6,513 bases of DNA. Source: Bacillota bacterium. Its GTDB lineage: Bacteria; Bacillota; Clostridia; Christensenellales; Aristaeellaceae. This document shows positions 1 to 6,059 of this stretch, in pieces. The stretch spans positions 1-6,513 of the forward strand of contig JAEZTD010000220.1 in NCBI GenBank assembly GCA_023443705.1. The letters run 5' to 3'. The first letter of the stretch is position 1. Each line of letters begins with the position of its first letter. The notes under the pieces are model-generated. The model was not told where the DNA came from. It saw only the letters and a program-made list of their open reading frames with translations, and ran no database searches. Made by a program: the position numbers and the translations under genes.

Positions 1-708
1 CCGCTGGCGCTCTCCGGCGGGCAGAAGCAGCGGGTGAACATCGCGCGCGCCATCGTCCGCAGGCCCGGCCTTCTCTTGCTGGACGAGCCGTTGTCCCACC
101 TGGACGGCAAGATGCGCCAGCAGCTGCGCTACCAGATCAAGCGTATGCACCACGAAATCAAGTGTACCACCATCATTGTCACCCACGACCAGATGGAGGC
201 CATGAGCCTGGCGGACCGAATCGTAATCATGGATCAGGGCAGGCTGCAGCAGATTGGCACGCCGCTGGAGGTCTACGATAACCCGGCGAATGTCTTCGTG
301 GCGGGGTTCATCGGGGAACCGCCGATGAACCTGCTCGGCGCGGTCATTGACAAGAGCCCGGGCGGCTATGTGTTCACCTTTCCCGGCAGCAATCTGAGAA
401 TCGGCGTGCCGGAGCGGTATGAATCGGTGGTGCGCGCCGGCATGCGGCTGACGCTGGGCGTCCGGCCGGTGGATGTAATCCTAGAGCGCGGTGAAAACGA
501 TCCGGGCACGCCCATTCCGGTGGCGGTGTATGAGAACCTGGGCGATGAACGGCGCGTGGGCGTCCGGGTGGGGGACAGCCTCCTGAACCTGACCACCGTC
601 GAGCCCATCTACTTTGAGCGGGGCGACCTGATCCGGCTGAAGTTCAACGCCGAGCGGACACACCTGTTTGACCCGGACACCGGCGAACGGATTCGCGCGG
701 CGTCATGA
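1..708 (+). CDS. ABC transporter ATP-binding protein, MalK/UgpC type (5' end missing)
   Basis: This is the C-terminal 235 codons of the nucleotide-binding subunit of a carbohydrate-type ABC importer, which hydrolyses ATP at the inner face of the membrane to power uptake. The reading frame is open from base 1, so the Walker A part lies upstream. Visible in order: the signature LSGGQ (bases 10-24), Walker B LLLLDEP with catalytic Glu (about 70-90), the D-loop SHLD, the switch histidine in VTHDQ, and then a beta-rich TOBE-like C-terminal half beginning around GFIGEPPMN. That layout and tail are typical of the MalK/UgpC/MsmK family, in which the ATPase serves sugar, polyol or glycerol-phosphate permeases. 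The substrate cannot be read from the ATPase. The adjacent polyol-type dehydrogenase makes a sugar alcohol or related sugar plausible (inference). The stop overlaps the next gene's start in an ATGA, implying translational coupling. Confidence 0.95.
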   Translation, partial: PLALSGGQKQRVNIARAIVRRPGLLLLDEPLSHLDGKMRQQLRYQIKRMHHEIKCTTIIVTHDQMEAMSLADRIVIMDQGRLQQIGTPLEVYDNPANVFVAGFIGEPPMNLLGAVIDKSPGGYVFTFPGSNLRIGVPERYESVVRAGMRLTLGVRPVDVILERGENDPGTPIPVAVYENLGDERRVGVRVGDSLLNLTTVEPIYFERGDLIRLKFNAERTHLFDPDTGERIRAAS

Positions 709-1277
709 GGGCAGGTTTTCGGCTGATTGGGCGGTTGCTCGCACACCCGGTTCGGGCGATGGACGAGGATGCGTTTGCCTCGCAGCCCTTCGCCCTGTGG
801 TTTCTGTGCCAGATCCCGATGCTGATCGCGCTGACGGTCACCGGCCTTCTGGACCCGGCGGTCGGCCGCGAGGCCGACGCGGCCGGTGCGGCGCTGTATC
901 TGGGCGGGGCGGCGCTGGTGTGCGGTTTTTCGATGCTTTTAAACTTCGCACGGAATTTCCTGGTTCTCTGGGCGGGCGGACAGCGCCTGTACCTCTCCGG
1001 GGCTACCCGGAGGATGCTTCCGCTGAACGGGCTGTACGCCCTCCTCGAAGCGGTGTACACCGCGGCGCTCTTTGTACTTCGGCCGCTTCTGCCCGCGGCG
1101 CCCTACGCCGTAATGGAGCAAATATGCCTGTTCGGCCTGCAGCTCTTCTTCGCGGCGTACGTGGCGCTGATCCTCTACCATCGGGAGGGCGCGTCGAGCG
1201 TGCGCAGCGTAGCGGTAGGCCTCGGCTGCTTCCTCGCCAGCAGCGCCTGGCTGCTGCTGGGAACGATATTCGGATGA
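705..1277 (+). CDS. uncharacterised polytopic membrane protein (190 aa)
   Basis: I do not recognise this protein with confidence. It starts at the ATG inside the ATGA overlap with the ABC ATPase, so it is probably coupled to it. The sequence is strongly hydrophobic, with about five predicted membrane segments: roughly residues 29-49, 61-85, 108-128, 137-158 and 167-189. A short basic N-terminus (RLIGR, HPVR) precedes the first segment. The loops carry Arg/His clusters (GATRR, YHREG) that fit the positive-inside rule. Five helices in about 190 residues resembles the Yip1-type membrane proteins, but no diagnostic motif is visible, so that is only a possibility. It could instead be an accessory component of the neighbouring importer. 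Membrane location is well supported; function is unknown. Confidence 0.85.
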   Translation: MRAGFRLIGRLLAHPVRAMDEDAFASQPFALWFLCQIPMLIALTVTGLLDPAVGREADAAGAALYLGGAALVCGFSMLLNFARNFLVLWAGGQRLYLSGATRRMLPLNGLYALLEAVYTAALFVLRPLLPAAPYAVMEQICLFGLQLFFAAYVALILYHREGASSVRSVAVGLGCFLASSAWLLLGTIFG

Positions 1278-1292
1278 CGGGAGGATTCTGCT

Positions 1293-1577
1293 ATGAGCTT
1301 GTCCGTGGTGGTGCTGGCGGTCGCGGTCGTCGGCGCGTTCCTCATCAACAAAATGGCCGCGGCCCTGCTGACCCGCCTTCTGCCCGACGGGTGGTGGTTG
1401 AAACCGCTGAGGATGCTCGTGGGGTGGGGGCTTGGGGTGCTGTTTATCTACTTCGCGGGCTATTATATCATGGGCAAGGAGACGCCCATCGGCATGGCGC
1501 TTCTCACAGCGCTCGCGCCCTGGGCGGCGTACCTGGCGTGGAAGATCGTGACAAAAGCCAGAATGATTGAGGAATAA
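1293..1577 (+). CDS. small membrane protein (94 aa), function unknown
   Basis: A short, almost entirely hydrophobic protein with three likely membrane segments (about residues 3-27, 40-60 and 64-84) and a charged cytoplasmic tail (KIVTKARMIEE). It is preceded by a strong SD, GGGAGGA at 1279-1285, seven bases before the ATG, and starts 15 bases after the previous stop. Its own stop overlaps a start codon of the dehydrogenase frame (TAATG, 1575-1579). Together with the 190-aa protein it forms a membrane-protein pair between the ABC ATPase and the dehydrogenase. This suggests a role linked to that transporter or to its energisation, but there is no direct evidence. I recognise no family. Confidence 0.83.
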   Translation: MSLSVVVLAVAVVGAFLINKMAAALLTRLLPDGWWLKPLRMLVGWGLGVLFIYFAGYYIMGKETPIGMALLTALAPWAAYLAWKIVTKARMIEE

Positions 1578-2689
1578 TGCCGGCAAACGAAAGCGGATTC
1601 GCGGAAGGGTGGCATGGTATGTTGATTCCCAAGGCGATGAAAGCTCTGGTGGCGCACGCGCAGGGCCAGTATTCGCTGGACGAGGTTCCGGTGCCGGTTC
1701 CCGGATTTGGGGAAATCCTGCTGAAGGTTGAGGCCTGCGGCATCTGCGCGGGAGACGTCAAGGCGACCCATAAAGCCGCGCGCTTCTGGGGCGGAGACGG
1801 CATGCCGGGATACTGCGAACCGCCGTTTACGCCGGGGCACGAGTTCCTCGGTGAAATCGCCGCGATGGGCGGCGGCGTAGAGGGCGGCTTTTCGGTGGGC
1901 GACCGGCTTGTGACCGAACAGATCGTGCCCTGCGGCGAGTGCCGCTACTGCAAAGAGGGGAAGTACTGGCTGTGCGCGCCTCACAATGTGTACGGCTTCA
2001 AGTACTACCTCAATGGCGGCATGGCGGAATACGTGCTGCTTCCGAAGAACGCCCGAAACTACAGGATCTCCAAGGAACTGCCGATGGAGGAGGCCGTTCT
2101 GATCGAGCCATATGCCTGTTCGCTGCGCGGCGTGCGCCAGGGGCGCATCACCTGTGACGACGTGGTCGTACTGTCCGGCGCGGGCACGCTGGGGCTGGGC
2201 ATGATCGGCGCGATCAAGCAGCGCAACCCGAAAAAGCTGATCGTGCTGGACATGAACGACATGCGCCTGGAGAAGGCAAAGGAGTTCGGCGCGGACAAAG
2301 TACTCAATCCCGGCAAGACCGACGCGATCCGGCGGGTGCTGGATGAAACGGATGGTTACGGCTGCGACGTGTACATCGAGGTGACCGGACATCCAAGTTC
2401 GGTCGGTCAGGGCTTGGAGATGATCGCCAAGGGCGGGCGCTTCGTGGAGTTTTCGGTGTTCAGCGCCCCGGCCACCGTGGACTGGTCGATCATCGGGGAT
2501 ACGAAGGAGATCGTCATCTACGGTTCTCAGCTGAGCCCCTACTGCTACCCCTCGACGATCGAGGGCATCACGACGCGCAAGCTGCCGACAAAGGGCGTGG
2601 TCAGCCACGTCTATCCGCTGAGCGAGTGGGCCGAGGCATTCCGGATGGCGGAGAGCGGAAACGCAATCAAGGTTGTGCTGGAGCCTTAG
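1577..2689 (+). CDS. zinc-dependent medium-chain alcohol/polyol dehydrogenase (erythritol/L-threitol/sorbitol dehydrogenase-like)
   Basis: A cytosolic NAD(P)-dependent oxidoreductase of the MDR (GroES-like plus Rossmann) superfamily. Numbering from the first ATG: catalytic zinc ligands Cys57 (in CGIC) and His88-Glu89 (PGHE), with Glu177 (IEP) as the possible further ligand as in sorbitol dehydrogenases. Four structural-zinc cysteines are at 119, 122, 125 and 133. The Rossmann motif GAGTLG is at 201-206 and is followed by Asp225 after the second strand, which favours NAD over NADP. The pattern EQIVPCGECRYCKEGKYW is what I associate with erythritol/L-threitol dehydrogenases, but the exact polyol is inference. 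The start is uncertain. ATG 1577 overlaps the upstream stop with GAGG only four bases away. ATG 1619 has GGAAGGG at 1603-1609 with nine-base spacing, gives 356 aa and fits the family N-terminus (MKALV) better. It is the last gene of the operon and is followed by a terminator. Confidence 0.93.
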   Translation: MPANESGFAEGWHGMLIPKAMKALVAHAQGQYSLDEVPVPVPGFGEILLKVEACGICAGDVKATHKAARFWGGDGMPGYCEPPFTPGHEFLGEIAAMGGGVEGGFSVGDRLVTEQIVPCGECRYCKEGKYWLCAPHNVYGFKYYLNGGMAEYVLLPKNARNYRISKELPMEEAVLIEPYACSLRGVRQGRITCDDVVVLSGAGTLGLGMIGAIKQRNPKKLIVLDMNDMRLEKAKEFGADKVLNPGKTDAIRRVLDETDGYGCDVYIEVTGHPSSVGQGLEMIAKGGRFVEFSVFSAPATVDWSIIGDTKEIVIYGSQLSPYCYPSTIEGITTRKLPTKGVVSHVYPLSEWAEAFRMAESGNAIKVVLEP

Positions 2690-2705
2690 GAATCAAGATA
2701 AATAG

Positions 2706-2748
2706 CCCCGCCGTGAACCGCGCGTCGCATTCATGGCGGGGATTTTTT
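2706..2748 (+). terminator. intrinsic terminator of the ABC/dehydrogenase operon
   Basis: An 11-bp stem, CCCCGCCGTGA (2706-2716) against TCATGGCGGGG (2731-2741), with one G-T wobble, a 14-base loop, then A and a run of six T (2743-2748). It begins 16 bases after the dehydrogenase stop, so it is well placed to end the plus-strand operon. Confidence 0.88.
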
Positions 2749-2987
2749 CGCGGGTGTGGTTTATACGATGTGTGGCGCGGCGCAGTTAAAGCTGAGCAAA
2801 ACCGCGAAATTTGAGCGCGTCGGCCATCAAAGCAGAAGCTTCTTTTAAGCCGGCATCCGCTGAAGACGACCCGGGCCGGCGAAGCGGCGGGCGTAGGGCA
2901 GCGCCACATCCCGGGCCGCCTGGCGCCGACGGAGTTCAAGAAATCCCATACCGCAAAATTTCCGTCTGATTTGGCGGCACAATCCGG
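2749..2987. other. intergenic block with protein-like fragments, no intact gene
   Basis: About 240 bases between the operon terminator and the 3' end of the minus-strand PRTase-like gene. On the plus strand an ATG at 2768 opens a 26-codon frame (MCGAAQLKLSKTAKF...SFF) that stops at 2846-2848. A different frame, open from 2815, reads like protein in the stretch GEAAGVGQRHIPGRLAPTEF but has no ATG start. The block also holds a 9-base direct repeat CCCGGGCCG (2870-2878 and 2910-2918) and a 6-bp inverted repeat GCGCCA/TGGCGC (2901-2906 and 2921-2926). No good SD precedes the ATG. It may be a decayed gene or a repeated intergenic element; I cannot assign it. Confidence 0.4.
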
Positions 2988-3629
2988 CTACAATTCAGTA
3001 TATCCTCTGTTGGTTACAATCGCGTCCAGACTGCGCCCGGCTTTGCACAACTCGCAATGTTCTGCGCGGGCAGAATAGTATCCGCCAATGTCGGCACTGG
3101 TAAATATCGAGAAGATTTCGTGACCGAGAACCGACGATTCGGCAGAAAACAGCGCGAGGATGCCCACCAACACTCCGCCATAGTACGAGAGGCATTCCAA
3201 CGCCTGGGATGCTGTCTTCGCGCTGGACACCGATGCCAACAGCAGGATCGTATTCTGCCCCTCGATGTACTTTCTCGCGCTGGGCAGGAAAATTAGCTGC
3301 CCGCCTACGCTCTGAATCGGCGTCATGACGCGGATTTCTCCACCTCTGTTGAACACCATCAGTCCGTCTCTGAGCAGTTCTTCTGCAAGGTATGCCCCGA
3401 TGACCTCGGTATTTTCCATGCATATGATTGTGTTGACTTCTGTGCTTGTCAAGAATCTCTCGGCGAAACTGCGCGCCACCTCTTTGGCCGCCAAAGCGCT
3501 GGTTCTCAGTGTGCTCACATCCAGATAGTGGCTGATGTGTGAATTGCTTGTGGCAAAGTGTCCTGGCGTCACCTTCATGGTTATGGCCGGATTCTTGGGC
3601 GACGGAACAACATAAGGTTCCTGCAACAT
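2988..3629 (-). CDS. phosphoribosyltransferase-like protein (orotate PRTase-like, degenerate PRPP loop)
   Basis: A 213-aa cytosolic protein resembling a group of clostridial proteins usually labelled orotate phosphoribosyltransferase-like. It opens with MLQEPYVVPSPKNPAITMK. It then has the core strands TIICMENTEVIGAYLAEELL (about 68-86), a PRPP-loop equivalent TILLLASVSSAKTASQA (127-143) and a late CxxC (Cys192, Cys195) in HCELCKAGRSLDAI. In catalytic PRTases the loop begins with two acidic residues that handle PRPP-Mg; here they are Ala132-Ser133, so normal transferase activity is doubtful. It may bind a nucleotide or act as a regulator (inference). The start was chosen because GGAGGTGG (complement of 3636-3643) lies about nine bases upstream of this ATG. 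The frame stays open to an ATG at 3734, but that start has a poorly spaced SD and would add 35 unrelated-looking residues. It is a monocistronic unit with its own strong promoter. Confidence 0.82.
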   Translation of the reverse strand: MLQEPYVVPSPKNPAITMKVTPGHFATSNSHISHYLDVSTLRTSALAAKEVARSFAERFLTSTEVNTIICMENTEVIGAYLAEELLRDGLMVFNRGGEIRVMTPIQSVGGQLIFLPSARKYIEGQNTILLLASVSSAKTASQALECLSYYGGVLVGILALFSAESSVLGHEIFSIFTSADIGGYYSARAEHCELCKAGRSLDAIVTNRGYTEL

Positions 3630-3765
3630 GCGCATCCACCTCCAAATCACCCTTGGTGCGACTCGAAAAATCAAGGCGATGAAGATCGAACAGGGTACAG
3701 GGCCTATCACGTGTGCCGGAAAGGGGCTGGTCATACTCAGTTTCCGTGCTCCTCCGAAAACCCGG

Positions 3766-3775
3766 GAAACGTTTC
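3766..3775. promoter_or_regulatory. candidate LacI-family-like operator, GAAACGTTTC
   Basis: A perfect 10-bp palindrome with the AAACGTTT core and central CG that is typical of LacI/CcpA-family operators. It lies at about +4 to +13 of the predicted minus-strand transcript from the 3785-3813 promoter, a position where a bound repressor would block initiation. Identification as an operator is inference. No LacI-type gene is in the window. Confidence 0.4.
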
Positions 3776-3784
3776 GCCGTCATC

Positions 3785-3813
3785 ATTATATAGTTGCTCT
3801 CAAACAATGTCAA
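3785..3813 (-). promoter_or_regulatory. consensus sigma-A (sigma-70) promoter for the PRTase-like gene
   Basis: Reading the minus strand, TTGACA (complement of 3808-3813) is followed by exactly 17 bases and then TATAAT (complement of 3785-3790). Both hexamers match consensus 6/6 with optimal spacing. The predicted start of transcription is near 3778, leaving a leader of about 150 bases before the ATG at 3629. Confidence 0.9.
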
Positions 3814-3815
3814 TT

Positions 3816-3837
3816 CCGGATTTCATGTAAATCCCGG
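3816..3837. repeat. inverted repeat next to the -35 box, candidate regulator site
   Basis: CCGGATTT (3816-3823), loop CATGT, then AAATCC-C-GG (3829-3837): an 8-bp stem with one bulged C and a perfect 6-bp core. It starts only two bases upstream of the -35 hexamer on the minus strand, a typical position for an activator or repressor site. There is no T-run on either side, so it is unlikely to be a terminator of the GGDEF gene. Confidence 0.4.
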
Positions 3838-3972
3838 CAAACACCTCCCCTCTCTTTGTGCAGAGTGATCAAGCGATGATTCCAATCCGCTTCGGGGTGG
3901 CGCGTATCCGCTGTCGGAACGACGAAAGGGGATGTACCGATATTGGAACGTGTACAAAGGGATACGGCGACC

Positions 3973-5613
3973 TCAGCCCTGTGGCAGGCAATGGGAATGC
4001 GCTCCGAGCCTCTCTTCCTCCGCCATCATGCCGACAAACCGCGATGCAAGTTCCGGGTCAAACCGTACGCCGGCGCCTTGGCAAAGCTTTTCCAGCGCTT
4101 TGGCCGCGTCGCCCCGGCCTGAAGACATCCGTGGGTAACAATCCTCATCATACGAGCGAACAATCGCGAGAATGCGCGCCAGCACCGGGATTTCTTCCCC
4201 CTTCAGTGCGCGGGGGAAGCCCTGCCCGTTCCACCATTCGTGCTGACACAGCACGGCATCCGCCACAGCGGAGCGCTCGCCCAGCGCGCCCAGAATCCTG
4301 TAGCCGATCTCAACGTGCTTTTTAAGGGCCGTCCATTCGCGCTCGTCCCTGACTTCATCCTCTTTGACCACCTCGTCAGGAAGGGCGACTTTCCCGATGT
4401 ACATGTACTTCACAGCCATAGAAAGATCTGCCCGGCTTTCTGACGCAAGCCCGAGATAAGACGCAAATTCCGCCGCAAGGAACCGGAGCCGCTCAAGCTG
4501 CTCCTTTGTCTCATCGCCCTTTTCCCACATGCGCACTTCGATCGTCTGGATGATGGCCGCCCGCGCCGCCTTGCCCTCCACAAGCTTCATTTCGTACATC
4601 GCTTTTTCCGCTGTCAGCAGTACTTCGTTGAGGCTGGTCTCCATGTTGGTCTTGGTTGCCAGACCCATCGAGATGCTGACGGGGATCCCGTCCCGTTGCG
4701 CCGCGCGAGCCTCCAGTATCCTTCGGAGGACCGCAGATGCCCTTTCATATTCGGTGCGCGGCAGGATTACGGCGAATTCATCCCCTCCCCAACGCGAAAT
4801 GATATCATCCTTCCGGCAGTTCTCTTCGAGCATGCGTGCCGCCTTCCTGATCCACAGGTCTCCTTCCTGGTGTCCGAAGGCGTCGTTGACAAACTTCAAC
4901 CCATTCATATCGCCGTAGAGCAGTGAGATCGGGAGGCAGTCTTCTGCCTGATCAAATTCCCGTATTTTCGCGTCAAAATAGCTCTTGTTATAAAGCCCCG
5001 TCAATTCGTCGTGCTCCGACAAGCTCTTTATTCGGGCAAGGCCACTCTGGATTTTGCTTTTCTGCTCGCTAAAGCTCATCTGAATCAGCCCGATCGCGTT
5101 TATAAACCGCATGCCATGCATGACGACGTATACGAAAATCTGATCGACCCGGAACAAATGGGAAAAGGCTATCGCGCAGAAAACCCAGGCAATGTTGAGA
5201 ACACCCAGAAAAAGGGCAGGCCCGCGCTGTTTTCGCCCGACCTCAATCATGAGTTGACCAACCCGAAACGCCATTAAATATAACGCCAAATCGACATACA
5301 CGATCAGCGCATACCCCCATACGTTGAAGAGGGCAAGGGTGGCAAAGCCCATCAGCCACGCCGCCGACCCGCCCACCCAAAACCGTTTTCTGACCCTGAT
5401 CTCCAGAAAGCTGTAGATTCCAAGAGTAATCAAAAGATTTGCATAGAAATAAGACGCTGTGCTGAAGAGAAAAATTAGCCTACTCCCACGGAGCAGTTCA
5501 GGGAAAAACGCGTCCAAGGCGTAATTCAGCGCGATGACGGCCCAACCAGCAAACCATAGCGCGAGGTAGGTTCTGCGCTCGGTCAAAAAGATGTTGATGT
5601 AGGTCGCCAGCAA
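3973..5613 (-). CDS. membrane-bound diguanylate cyclase: 7TM sensor, GGDEF, degenerate HD-GYP
   Basis: A predicted c-di-GMP synthase (2 GTP to c-di-GMP) in the cytoplasmic membrane. The coordinates begin at a TTG (codon 1), giving 546 aa. Six hydrophobic segments lie within residues 15-182. The GGDEF domain (about 200-345) has HDELTGLYN (201-209), Mg-binding Asp235 (GDMNGLK), an intact active site GGDEF (276-280) and an RxxD inhibitory I-site, Arg267-Asp270, five residues upstream. Residues about 355-530 align by eye with an HD-GYP domain (HVEIGYRIL, HEWWNGQGFP, LARILAI, FDPELASRF). However, the HD of LHDIGK is Met404-Tyr405, the first His of ETGEH is Gln372, and HHE is QHE. Phosphodiesterase activity is therefore unlikely and the domain may be regulatory. 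The frame is open upstream to 5698 and encodes another clear membrane helix (STILLVASLGAVFILLATYI), so the true start is probably near 5664, making seven helices. Confidence 0.92.
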   Translation of the reverse strand: MLATYINIFLTERRTYLALWFAGWAVIALNYALDAFFPELLRGSRLIFLFSTASYFYANLLITLGIYSFLEIRVRKRFWVGGSAAWLMGFATLALFNVWGYALIVYVDLALYLMAFRVGQLMIEVGRKQRGPALFLGVLNIAWVFCAIAFSHLFRVDQIFVYVVMHGMRFINAIGLIQMSFSEQKSKIQSGLARIKSLSEHDELTGLYNKSYFDAKIREFDQAEDCLPISLLYGDMNGLKFVNDAFGHQEGDLWIRKAARMLEENCRKDDIISRWGGDEFAVILPRTEYERASAVLRRILEARAAQRDGIPVSISMGLATKTNMETSLNEVLLTAEKAMYEMKLVEGKAARAAIIQTIEVRMWEKGDETKEQLERLRFLAAEFASYLGLASESRADLSMAVKYMYIGKVALPDEVVKEDEVRDEREWTALKKHVEIGYRILGALGERSAVADAVLCQHEWWNGQGFPRALKGEEIPVLARILAIVRSYDEDCYPRMSSGRGDAAKALEKLCQGAGVRFDPELASRFVGMMAEEERLGAHSHCLPQG

Positions 5614-5782
5614 AATAAAAACGGCGCCGAGCGAAGCGACCAGGAGTATTGTGGATGACTGCGTAAGCCTTCCCCCTCTTTTGAGGCGGCCGCCCGGTTA
5701 TTCGTTGCGATTCTGGCATCGCGCAGAAGGCGTACGCTTCCGCGTCAGGCCCTATAGAGTTAATCGACAGAATTTACCTCAA

Positions 5783-5811
5783 ATTATACCTGCGGGCGTG
5801 TGAATTCGCAA
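5783..5811 (-). promoter_or_regulatory. probable sigma-A promoter of the GGDEF gene
   Basis: On the minus strand, TTGCGA (complement of 5806-5811, 4/6 match) and TATAAT (complement of 5783-5788, 6/6) are separated by 17 bases. Transcription would start near 5776, about 110 bases before the likely translation start. Confidence 0.65.
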
Positions 5812-5834
5812 TTATTTAACATTTCACGCAACCG

Positions 5835-5875
5835 CCGGCACCCCGCTCCTCCTGCATGAGGGCCGGTCTTTTCTT
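5835..5875 (+). terminator. possible stem-loop with T-rich tail, no gene upstream on this strand
   Basis: CCGGC (5835-5839) pairs with GCCGG (5862-5866). Inside it, CCTC (5849-5852) can pair with GAGG (5858-5861) across a 6-base loop, leaving an unpaired bulge on the left arm. TCTTTTCTT follows directly. It has the form of a weak plus-strand terminator, but no plus-strand gene ends nearby. It may insulate the response-regulator promoter or be chance. Confidence 0.3.
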
Positions 5876-6059
5876 CGCCCCGCGTGCGCGACAACTGGAT
5901 CAGTAGCGAAGTCAGAACATATATTTTTAGGAATAAAGTTAAATAATCACCGGTTATGAGCGCGCGGGTTGGTTATGAAACAATTCTTTACGTTTAATAT
6001 AGATAACATCGCAATACTGGTGAGCAAGTTTTCTTGTGCTTGCAGAGGGGGGCCCAAAG

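Larger units (their letters stand above)
3630..3972 (-). other. regulatory intergenic region between the PRTase-like and GGDEF genes
   Basis: 343 bases without a supported gene. On the minus strand it contains the perfect promoter of the PRTase-like gene, about 150 bases of its untranslated leader and two inverted repeats, listed separately. The stretch 3838-3972, just after the GGDEF stop, shows no stem-loop with a T-run on the minus strand, so no clear terminator for the GGDEF gene is visible. The 7-base repeat ATCCGCT occurs at about 3884 and 3905 without obvious meaning. Confidence 0.6.
5614..6059. other. divergent intergenic region between the GGDEF and response-regulator genes
   Basis: 446 bases with no complete independent gene. 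The minus strand carries the likely missing N-terminus of the GGDEF protein (5614-5664), its SD AGGGGGAAGG (complement of 5668-5677), a weak leader hairpin CGCAGAAG/CTTCCGCG (5722-5744, one mismatch, 7-base loop) and a promoter at 5783-5811. The plus strand carries a stem-loop with T-tract (5835-5875) and an AT-rich stretch (about 5917-6005) that probably holds the response-regulator promoter, although I find no hexamer pair with good spacing there. The response-regulator SD AGAGGGGGG is at 6044-6052. Confidence 0.6.

Noticed and set aside
939..1586. A 215-codon minus-strand open frame opposite the two membrane proteins.
   Set aside because: It has highly charged, His/Gln/Arg-rich composition with no motif, while the plus-strand frames have good SDs, coupling and coherent membrane helices.
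1463..2608. A 381-codon minus-strand open frame across the dehydrogenase gene.
   Set aside because: It is antisense to a well-supported gene with zinc ligands and Rossmann motif, is rich in His/Arg low-grade sequence, and has no family motifs. It is a high-GC shadow.
3630..3734. A longer start for the PRTase-like gene at the ATG complementary to 3732-3734.
   Set aside because: The nearest SD-like GGAGGAG is about 14 bases away, whereas the internal ATG at 3629 has a near-perfect, well-spaced SD. The extra 35 residues look unrelated to the rest of the protein.
2995..3813. A 272-codon minus-strand open frame in another frame over the PRTase-like gene.
   Set aside because: Its sequence is basic and motif-free, its start lies at the -35 box of the promoter, and the other frame has the family motifs and the SD.
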